From contig NZ_FNGM01000012.1 in the NCBI RefSeq assembly GCF_900102965.1, positions 159,473 to 213,540 on the forward strand: a stretch of 54,068 nt of DNA, in the 5' to 3' direction. Of this stretch, positions 41,716 through 48,657 are shown piece after piece; position 1 is the stretch's first letter, and each line of letters starts with the position of its first letter. Position numbers and translations under genes: made by a program. This DNA comes from Paenibacillus jilunlii. GTDB lineage: Bacteria > Bacillota > Bacilli > Paenibacillales > Paenibacillaceae. The notes under the pieces are model-generated. The model saw only the letters and a program-made list of their open reading frames with translations. It did not search any database and had not been told where the DNA came from.

Positions 41716-43155
41716 TTAACTAAGCTTGAAGCGCGCCAAATCCACTTGCAAATTCTCGGCGAGTGTCGCCAGGTACTGGGCCGACATCGACATTTCGCCC
41801 ATCACGGTCAATAGCTCTTCACTGGCAGCGCTGCTGTCCTGCACCTCTTCTGCACCCTTATGGGACACTCCACTTGCCTGCTCCATTGCCTGCAATACTA
41901 TAAGCGCTTCGCGGGAAACATGCCCGACAGCCTCTTGGATCTCCTCCGTCTGCCGTGCAGCGGATCGAATGGAATCCTGAATCGTCGTAACAATGACAGT
42001 GATCTCCTCTGAAAGGCTGCCCAGGCTGCTGACCCTCTCCTGGCTGGTCGAAGCACTGGAAGCAATCTCCTTCATCTGTGCAAGGATAACCTCCACAGCA
42101 GCAGCTCCACGACCGGCGGACGTTGCAACCTCTGCCATCAGCCCGGACATTTCATGGCTGCTCTGCTGGGCAGCAGCAATCTCCTCCGCGATCGCCTGCA
42201 CGGAATGTGCAGCGCGGTCAACCGTCTCCACCTGCACATCGAAACCGGCAGCGATGCCGCCGGACGTTTCGGCGATGAATTGCGAAGCGCGGGCCGTCTG
42301 CTCCGCACTGGCGCTCATTTCCCGCGAGGAGGCTGACAGCAATTCGGTGCTCTCCGCTACTCCCTGCATCATGCTCTTCAGACTGTCCAGCATGGTATTG
42401 AACGAGCTGTTGATTTGACCCATCTCGTCTCTCGACTTATAGGAAGCTGCCGCTGTAAGGTCTCCTGTCTCTGCGCGCTTCATCAGCACCTGCAGCTCCT
42501 TAAGCGGTTGCGTAATTATCCTTGAAATGATGCTGCTGATTCCCGCACTGAGCAGTAAGGCAGCGATAATCAGCAAAATGATTAAGGTCACGGAGCTTCG
42601 GGCATCCTGCTGGCTGGTTTCGTTATTATTACGGGCATCTTGAACCAGCAGCACGGCTGTATCCTGAAGCAGGCTCAGCATGATCTCCCGCGATTCACTG
42701 AATACACTCCCCGAGAAGATCTGATAACCTTCCTTTTTGAGCTTATTCCCGGCCAGTTGAACAATGCTGTCACGCTGTGCCCGGTAATCCGGAAGCAGGG
42801 ACAGATACTCATTGATTTTACCCGATACGTCTTTGTTGCTGAAGGATATAGCCTTTAGCTGAGTGATCAGCTCATTGTTGGTGTTGATATACTCCCCGAT
42901 AGCCGCCGTATGCTCTTGGCTTTTGGCATCGTCTTTGGTAATCAGACTTTCCAGGAGCAAAGACTCAATCGCCCGGTTGTTTCCGCGTATTTCTGTTATC
43001 AGATAAATCGGCTGCACATTTTGGCTGTAGGCCTTACCGGACCCTGCTGCCATTTGCTTGATGGTGAGGATACCGGCAGCTCCGGTCCCAATAAGCATTA
43101 GCACAAAGACCGCTACCAGCAATATCATTTTATGTCTTACCTTAAGATGTCTCAT
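41716..43155 (-). CDS. Methyl-accepting chemotaxis-like protein lacking the signalling tip
   Basis: A 479-residue membrane protein. TM1 lies at about residues 11-33, a helical four-helix-bundle sensor (about 35-185) follows, then TM2 (about 189-213), HAMP (SRIITQPLKEL onward) and a long coiled-coil cytoplasmic domain. The highly conserved hairpin tip of chemoreceptors (about 40 residues, normally QTNLLALNAAIEAARAGE and FAVVAxEVR) is absent: LSEEITVIVTTIQ runs straight into DSIRSAARQTEEI near residue 393. It therefore lacks the CheA/CheW contact site. The frame also opens at 43179, where GGAG touches the ATG; Met at 43155 has GGCGGGA eleven bases upstream. Neither is certain. Single gene. Confidence 0.85.
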   Translation of the reverse strand: MRHLKVRHKMILLVAVFVLMLIGTGAAGILTIKQMAAGSGKAYSQNVQPIYLITEIRGNNRAIESLLLESLITKDDAKSQEHTAAIGEYINTNNELITQLKAISFSNKDVSGKINEYLSLLPDYRAQRDSIVQLAGNKLKKEGYQIFSGSVFSESREIMLSLLQDTAVLLVQDARNNNETSQQDARSSVTLIILLIIAALLLSAGISSIISRIITQPLKELQVLMKRAETGDLTAAASYKSRDEMGQINSSFNTMLDSLKSMMQGVAESTELLSASSREMSASAEQTARASQFIAETSGGIAAGFDVQVETVDRAAHSVQAIAEEIAAAQQSSHEMSGLMAEVATSAGRGAAAVEVILAQMKEIASSASTSQERVSSLGSLSEEITVIVTTIQDSIRSAARQTEEIQEAVGHVSREALIVLQAMEQASGVSHKGAEEVQDSSAASEELLTVMGEMSMSAQYLATLAENLQVDLARFKLS

Positions 43156-43343
43156 CTGTTCTGTTCCCGCCCTCTTCATCTCCTGCTGTATCTAATTTAT
43201 CGGAGATTAAGGCCAAAAGTATGACATTTTCACTGAAAAATATGTCGAAAAAGAGAAGAAAATATTGTTTTTTTATGACTATATGACTACTAAATTAGTT
43301 TCCAAAAATGAAGAATGGGGGGTTGTGAGGGAATGAACGCCGT

Positions 43344-43533
43344 TCTATTGCACTTTATGCAGCAGATCAACGATAAATCAGCCTGAAAAGGGGATTCTAT
43401 TGCATGATGTACAGTAGAATCCCCTGGAAAAGGTACTTTTTACCCAAAATCGGGATATCGGTTGCATGAAATACAGTAGAATGTGATTCATCGCAGAAAC
43501 TCTGGGCAATTCTATTGCAGAAAGTACAGTCTA
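43344..43533. repeat. Four-hairpin dispersed element, family B (copy 1)
   Basis: Four imperfect hairpin units of the form TCTATTGCA-N5-TGCAGTAGA start at 43344, 43396, 43458 and 43511, spaced 52, 62 and 53 bp. The linkers AAATCAGCCTGAAAA and ATGTGATTCATCGCAGAA are shared with the inverted copy at 48403-48588, which has the same spacing pattern in reverse. Together with flanking AT-rich sequence it fills the 490 bp between the chemoreceptor and the ECF operon. Confidence 0.88.
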
Positions 43534-43671
43534 TAACAAATCCTTAATTGTTATCTGACGTGAACGCTACAGATTTCCAATCCAATCTTAAAAAAAGAAT
43601 TGAATATCCTGCCCAGATAACCGGAGCGGAGAGGGTCCCTATTCGGGACAACCTAAGAACTCTCCCCTGCC

Positions 43672-44358
43672 TCACTCCTGCAGCAAGCCGTATTTTTTGC
43701 GGAACCGCTTCAGCACTTTGGTCCAGCCTCCGGCCAGAACTGCCAGGAAAAAGACATTGGACAAGGCATGGGCGAGGTCGAGATAAAAGCTTGACGCATA
43801 TGCGGCAGCCACGAGCCCCCAGCTGAACGCATCCGGCAGACTGATCAGATACCAGATATTCATAATCCAGCCGAATAAAAATCCCCAGACAAAGCCGAAT
43901 GCAAGCATTCCGCCCTTTTTTTTCATCCACCAGGTATTCCGCAGCCAGCCGGCGGTCAGACCGACCATGCCCCAGGCGAACATCTGCCAAGGCGTCCAGG
44001 GCCCCTGCCCAAAGTAGATATTGGACACCAGCGCAGCTACCGCGCCGATGATAAATCCGGCTTCCGCCCCAAACACATAGGCCGAAAGAATAACAATCGC
44101 CGATACCGGCTTCACACTGGGCAGGGCGGCAAAGGGAATCCGGCTGACCGCAGCGACAGCGGACAGCACTGCCAGCAGCACCAGTTCTCTGGATTCAAGC
44201 GGACGACGTTCCAGACGGATGAACAGCGGCAGCAGGGCTACCGCCAGCAGCACCAGGCTGAGCAGCATATAATGGCGGTCCTTCAGCGCTGAGGTCAGCG
44301 CAAGGCCGGCCACAAACAGCCCGAGGGCAATCAGGAGGGGGAAGCGAAAGCGGACCAC
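43672..44358 (-). CDS. ECF transporter S component (probable cobalamin specificity subunit)
   Basis: A 228-residue integral membrane protein with about eight helices; the second half has the ECF S-component look (VLLAVLSAVAAVSRIP, then SAIVILSAYVFGAEAGFIIGA and a WTPWQMFAWGMVGLTAGW segment), with the AxxxA-like helix that docks to EcfT. It is the last gene of an operon with ATPases and EcfT and starts at a GTG (44358) inside the ATPase gene. The B12 riboswitch on the neighbouring surface-protein gene makes cobalamin the likely ligand (inference). Confidence 0.82.
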   Translation of the reverse strand: MVRFRFPLLIALGLFVAGLALTSALKDRHYMLLSLVLLAVALLPLFIRLERRPLESRELVLLAVLSAVAAVSRIPFAALPSVKPVSAIVILSAYVFGAEAGFIIGAVAALVSNIYFGQGPWTPWQMFAWGMVGLTAGWLRNTWWMKKKGGMLAFGFVWGFLFGWIMNIWYLISLPDAFSWGLVAAAYASSFYLDLAHALSNVFFLAVLAGGWTKVLKRFRKKYGLLQE

Positions 44359-46013
44359 GCGTTCATCACATCCTCTATCGTTAAGGCTTGCGGCAGCAGC
44401 TCTCTAGCCATGCGATTGACTACCGTTGTATAGAAATAGTTGCTGCTGAAAAACTCCGCCGGCGTCCCTTCCGACGTAATGCCGCCGTCAAACAGCATCG
44501 CACAGCGCGAGGCATATCTCGCGGCAAACTCGATATCATGTGTCACAAGCAGGATACTGACCCCCTGCCTTCGCAATTCTCCGAGCAGCGCTGCCAGCCG
44601 CTCTTTGGCCCCCGGATCGAGTCCCTTGGTCGGCTCGTCCAGCAGCAAAATACCGGGGCCCAGCAGCATCACCATGGCGAGCGCCAGCTTCTGCTGCTGC
44701 CCGCCGCTGATGTCATGCGGATGGCTCAGCAGAAGGTCACCGAGCCGGAAGATGTCCAGGAGCCGGGCAATTTCCCGGCCCGCCTCTTCCTTGGACAATC
44801 CGGCATACTCCGCCATCTGCTGCAGCTCCTCCTGGACTGTGTCATAGCTGAAGTAGAGCAGCGGATTCTGGGCCAGAAAGCCGCTTGTAACCCCCTTAGC
44901 TAGCGTCACTTTGCCGCGCTGGGGCTTAAGCAGGCCGTTCAGGACATGCAGCAGTGTCGATTTTCCGGCACCATTTCCGCCCATCACGGCCAGCAGCTCT
45001 CCACGGTACAGGGATAGCGACAGCTTCTTGAGCACCTCTGCTCCTTCCTTGCTGTAGCGGAAGGTCACCTCCCGGCAGCTGAGCAGCAGCTCGGACGCAG
45101 ATGCAGATGCTGAGAGGCGGGAAGTGCCTGTGTCAGCTGCCGCCTCCCCCATGCCTGGCCCTCTCTCAGCCAGGGAATGCAGCCAGCGCTTGCCTTCCCG
45201 CACGGTCAGCGGGATGGACTCCCGGGGTGCTTGAACCGCATTCGGCTCAAGGGCGAGGAACAACCGCGCAGCGGTGGGCAAATACGCCAGATGCGGAGGA
45301 TGAAGCGCAAGCCCGGCCCCGCGTACGAAGTCACGGGGCGTCCCCTGAAAGCGCAGCTCCCCTTCTTCCAGCAGCAGCACCCGGTCAGCCAGCGGCAGCA
45401 CCTCTTCCAGGCGGTGCTCGCTGATGATGACCGTCACCGACATCTCTTCATTCAGCCGGTGCAGCGTCTGGAGGAACTCCCGCGCGGCGACCGGATCAAG
45501 CTGCGAGGTCGGCTCGTCCAGCAGCAGCAGCTTGGGCTGCAGCAGCAGCACCGAGGCCAGGTTCAGCAGCTGCTTTTGCCCGCCGGAGAGCTCGTGCACC
45601 GGCTTGTACAACAGCGGCTCCAGTCCGAACAAGCCGGCGATCTCCGCCAGCCTGCTGCGCATAACCGCTGCCGGATAGCCCATATTTTCCATTGAAAAGG
45701 CCAGCTCATGCCACACCGTGTCCATCACGATCTGAGCATCGGGGTTCTGGAACACCATCCCGATTTCTGCGGCTGTAAGCTCTGCAGGCAGACCGGATAG
45801 CGGCTGCCCCTTGTAAGCAATCTTCCCGCTGGCCCTGCCTACAGGTGCAAGCTCGCGCTTCAGATGGCGCAGGAGCGTGGTTTTGCCGCCGCCCGAAGGG
45901 CCGAGAAGCACGACAAACTCACCTTCCTCTACCGTAAATGAGAGCTCATGAAGCGAGTCCCTGTCTTCCTCGGGATAGCTGAAGGATAGACGCTCCGCCG
46001 CGAGGATCTCCAT
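44331..46013 (-). CDS. Fused ECF ATPase (EcfA-EcfA', two ABC domains)
   Basis: A 560-residue protein holding two ABC ATPase domains. Domain 1 (about 1-240) has LLGPSGGGKTTLL, LSGGQKQLLNLA and LLLLDEPTSQLDP; domain 2 (about 308-540) has VMGGNGAGKSTLL, ISGGQQQKLALA and ILLLDEPTKGLDP. The linker is about 65 residues. In most ECF systems these are two separate proteins. The ATG at 46013 is eight bases from AGGAG and preferred to one at 46019. It overlaps the ecfT end by 85 nt and the S-component start by 28 nt, so the genes are tightly coupled. Confidence 0.94.
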   Translation of the reverse strand: MEILAAERLSFSYPEEDRDSLHELSFTVEEGEFVVLLGPSGGGKTTLLRHLKRELAPVGRASGKIAYKGQPLSGLPAELTAAEIGMVFQNPDAQIVMDTVWHELAFSMENMGYPAAVMRSRLAEIAGLFGLEPLLYKPVHELSGGQKQLLNLASVLLLQPKLLLLDEPTSQLDPVAAREFLQTLHRLNEEMSVTVIISEHRLEEVLPLADRVLLLEEGELRFQGTPRDFVRGAGLALHPPHLAYLPTAARLFLALEPNAVQAPRESIPLTVREGKRWLHSLAERGPGMGEAAADTGTSRLSASASASELLLSCREVTFRYSKEGAEVLKKLSLSLYRGELLAVMGGNGAGKSTLLHVLNGLLKPQRGKVTLAKGVTSGFLAQNPLLYFSYDTVQEELQQMAEYAGLSKEEAGREIARLLDIFRLGDLLLSHPHDISGGQQQKLALAMVMLLGPGILLLDEPTKGLDPGAKERLAALLGELRRQGVSILLVTHDIEFAARYASRCAMLFDGGITSEGTPAEFFSSNYFYTTVVNRMARELLPQALTIEDVMNAWSAFASPS

Positions 46014-46873
46014 AACCATTTCTCCTTTCCTTCGAGGGCCGGCGGCGTCAGCACGAACAAACAGAAGCCTGCATACATCGCAGCATCAGCCCAGCCGAAG
46101 TGCATTGGCTTCATCCGCGGATAAATCTCCAGCACCCCGTACCCCTTCATCCAAAAAAACAGCGGGATCAGCCCGCTTGCCGCGAGCAGCAGCAAAATGG
46201 CTTTATCCTGCAGGTCCAGCCTGTAAATTCCGTATACACTTCGCTTGCGGACGCCGTAGCCCCGCGCTTTCATTGAGTCCGCCGTCTGCAGCGCCTCCTC
46301 CAGCGACCAGGTCAGCAGCACCTTCAGCAGCGTCATGCCGTCCCTCATTCTGGAGCGCACGCTGCCCTTGCCTGCATCCACTCCCCGAATCCGCTGAATC
46401 ATGGTAATCTGGCGCAGACGCCGCTGGAACAAAGGCACGAAACGCAGCGCCATCAGCGTCAGCAGAGTGGTCCGGGGTGCAGCCCCGGCGAACAGATACA
46501 TGAATTTATCCGTAGTGACCGTGTAGCTGTAAGAAATGAACAGAATAAAAACAGTCAACAGGACCGCCATCATCATCAGCCCGTACAAAACGGCTTCCAG
46601 GGTAACCGGCTGATCCATAAAATAAAACAGAATATGCGCACCCCTGTGTGAGAACAAGGGATTCAATACGGCAACAGAAACGGCCATCAGCAGAAAAAAC
46701 GGGAGTGCACGCAGCAGCTGCCGCCCCTGTCCCTGCAGCACCAGCAGAAGCGTCAGTCCGGCAATCTCTGTAGCCAGGAACAGGGGATGGAACAGCAGGG
46801 TGGCGAACAACAGCAGTCCGGCATAGTAGAGCAGCGCCACCGAGGGATGCATTGCACGGAAGCCGCTGCTCAT
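45929..46873 (-). CDS. ecfT: ECF transporter transmembrane component EcfT
   Basis: A 314-residue membrane protein with five to six helices and the two coupling motifs in the cytoplasmic loop: QRIRGVDAG and SMKARGYGV (the Ala-Arg-Gly type). It couples the ATPases to the S component. The start at 46873 forms an ATGA overlap with the lipoprotein stop, which settles it over alternatives at 46921 and 46852. The last 28 codons lie inside the ATPase gene, an unusually long overlap; this basic tail (WRSSRRSVYPSAIPRKTG) may be a later read-through extension. Confidence 0.93.
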   Translation of the reverse strand: MSSGFRAMHPSVALLYYAGLLLFATLLFHPLFLATEIAGLTLLLVLQGQGRQLLRALPFFLLMAVSVAVLNPLFSHRGAHILFYFMDQPVTLEAVLYGLMMMAVLLTVFILFISYSYTVTTDKFMYLFAGAAPRTTLLTLMALRFVPLFQRRLRQITMIQRIRGVDAGKGSVRSRMRDGMTLLKVLLTWSLEEALQTADSMKARGYGVRKRSVYGIYRLDLQDKAILLLLAASGLIPLFFWMKGYGVLEIYPRMKPMHFGWADAAMYAGFCLFVLTPPALEGKEKWLWRSSRRSVYPSAIPRKTGTRFMSSHLR

Positions 46874-47835
46874 TGCACTTCCGCCCCTACATCCTTGCCC
46901 ATATCCAGCGTATACAGCCACTCCACGGTATCGCCCGGCTGCAGTGTGTAGCTGCCTGCCCCTTTGCCCGGAACCTCACCGTTAACCTTGTAGATCCAGC
47001 CGCTCTCCGGGCCTTGGTCAAATTCATACAGATTATCGATTCCTTCCACATAAGCGAAGCTTTTGGCTCCCTGGTATTCCATTTGAATTTTATTGCTGCG
47101 GGTAATCCGCTTCAGCAGCTCCAGCGCACTTTCACCGTCCTTGACATCAACAGCAGCCGCCTCAAAAATCGTCCCGTGCTCCTTGTCTCCGACAATGGAG
47201 AGCGTGACGGTATTCTCCACCCCGGCAGGCTTCGCCGGGGCGGCTGAAGCGGCAGCCGTCGGCTTCGCGGCTGCCGGGGCTTGCGCCGTGGCGGCAGGCT
47301 TTGCTGTCGCCGCCGGTTTGGTGCCGGCGGCCGGCTTCGCGCCGGCTGACGGCTTCGTGCTGGCTGGCGGCTTCGCGCCGGCTGCTGGCTTCATGCTGGC
47401 GGTCGGCTTCGCGCCGGCTGCTGGCTTCGCGGGCCCGGCCGAGGCTTTCGCCGCGGCCGGGGCGGCGCTGGCCGTAACGGGAGCTGGCTCCGTTACGGCA
47501 GCGGCAGACGGCGCGGGCTTTGCGGCCGCGCCGGATGAGGCGGGCGGCGCAGATACAGCCGCCCCCTCAGGCGTCCCGGCAGCGGGTTCCGCGCCGGACG
47601 TTGGGGTCTTCGTGCCGTCCGCGGTGGCGGATGGCACGGGGTTTGCGGCGTCCCCGGGGAGAGGGGACGCCTGGGTCTCGGGCTGCGGGCTCTGCACCGC
47701 AGCCGTGCTCGCGGCGGGGCTCTGCGCCCCGCCGGCCGTGTCTGCGCCGGCTGCGCAGCCGGCGAGCAGCACCGCTGCGGCCAGAAGCAGCAGCGGTGCG
47801 GACAGCCATTGCTGGATGGACTTGGACATAAACAT
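46870..47835 (-). CDS. DUF4430 lipoprotein of the B12 locus
   Basis: A 321-residue predicted lipoprotein. Lipobox VLLAGC near residue 27, then a linker of about 185 residues made almost only of Ala, Pro, Lys, Thr, Ser and Gly (AKPAAGTKPAATAKP type), then a DUF4430 domain (about 215-315) with VTLSIVGDKEHGTI, YVEGIDNLYEFDQGPESGW and DTVEWLYTLDMG. DUF4430 is the beta domain of transcobalamin-like proteins. The same domain occurs three times in the neighbouring surface protein. It probably binds cobalamin at the membrane and passes it to the ECF complex (inference). The ATG at 47835 has GGAGG five bases upstream; an ATG at 47829 is also possible. Confidence 0.85.
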   Translation of the reverse strand: MFMSKSIQQWLSAPLLLLAAAVLLAGCAAGADTAGGAQSPAASTAAVQSPQPETQASPLPGDAANPVPSATADGTKTPTSGAEPAAGTPEGAAVSAPPASSGAAAKPAPSAAAVTEPAPVTASAAPAAAKASAGPAKPAAGAKPTASMKPAAGAKPPASTKPSAGAKPAAGTKPAATAKPAATAQAPAAAKPTAAASAAPAKPAGVENTVTLSIVGDKEHGTIFEAAAVDVKDGESALELLKRITRSNKIQMEYQGAKSFAYVEGIDNLYEFDQGPESGWIYKVNGEVPGKGAGSYTLQPGDTVEWLYTLDMGKDVGAEVQ

Positions 47836-47878
47836 GGACACCTCCGATAAATACCCCCATATATCCCTTCTGATATGA

Positions 47879-47921
47879 CAAAAAAGGGAAAGGAACGGGG
47901 CTGCGCCTGCTCCCCCGTTCC
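47879..47921 (-). terminator. Terminator-like hairpin before the DUF4430 lipoprotein gene
   Basis: On the minus strand GGAACGGGG (47913-47921) pairs perfectly with CCCCGTTCC (47892-47900), followed by TTTCCCTTTTTT. It lies only 44 bp before the ATG, so transcription from upstream must pass it; it could be an attenuator. Confidence 0.8.
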
Positions 47922-48130
47922 GTTCTTTTGGCAATATGATTAGTGGTGAAACAGGCACAGTCTCCGCCCGCCTAACCTGTGGACAGAGAGGCCGTAACTT
48001 GAAAATCAACTTGTGCTGCAAACCCACACGCCCCCAGCCCATACTCAGGCATGAACAAAGGCAGAGTTGTCAGCCACAGGATAATCTAAACACACTCCCG
48101 CTGCTGCCAGCACTTGTAAACCCGATGAAA

Positions 48131-48390
48131 AGGGCAGTCATCGTTAGTGGAAAAAGGATCACTAATCGGACTCATTCGGCTCATGGAGCAGCCTATGTTG
48201 GAAAAAGTACCATTAATCCGGCTGAAAGCGGCCAAATGGGATGAATAGTCATGAATGAGGTGTACAAAATCCCACTAAAATCTGCTGCAGCCAGGATTTC
48301 AGCTCATTAGTTTTACTTTTTCCACTTCGCTCCAGCTCCTTATGAGCTTTATTGCTTACCCAAGCTCACAAGTTCTCCAGTCTAACTCAT
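48131..48390. repeat. Four-unit inverted element, family A (inverted copy of 23740-23945)
   Basis: Direct cores at 48146 and 48197 (51 bp apart) and inverted cores at 48271 and 48321 (50 bp apart). The reverse complement aligns with 23740-23945 along its length, including TTTAGTGGGATTTTGTACAC and the outer CAATAAAGCTCATAAG flank. Confidence 0.88.
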
Positions 48391-48402
48391 ACACTTTTTG
48401 CT

Positions 48403-48588
48403 TGATTGCACTTTGTACAATAGAAAGCTGAGCATTCTGCGGTAAATCGCATTCTGCTGTATTTCGTGCAGCAGATTTCTTGATTTGGAGTCAAAAGCGC
48501 CTTTTTCACCTGAATCTGCTGTACAGAGTGCAATAGATTCCATTTTTTTGCTGATTTGAATATCATCTACTGTATAAAGTGCAATTGA
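48403..48588. repeat. Four-hairpin dispersed element, family B (copy 2, inverted)
   Basis: Hairpin units start at 48403, 48453, 48515 and 48566, spaced 50, 62 and 51 bp. The reverse complement matches the element at 43344-43533 unit by unit. The two copies flank the ECF/lipoprotein genes in opposite orientation. With the family A element it fills most of the 822 bp between the lipoprotein and surface-protein genes. Confidence 0.88.
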
Positions 48589-48657
48589 TTGCCTGCTAGT
48601 CTAATCTCAGCTTCAAACAGTTTCAATATTATGTTAGTCTTACTGCCACCAGCATGA

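Noticed and set aside
47922..48130. Second cobalamin riboswitch ahead of the lipoprotein gene
   Set aside because: Only a loose resemblance to the B12 box is present; the GCCACTG core and the other conserved blocks are missing.
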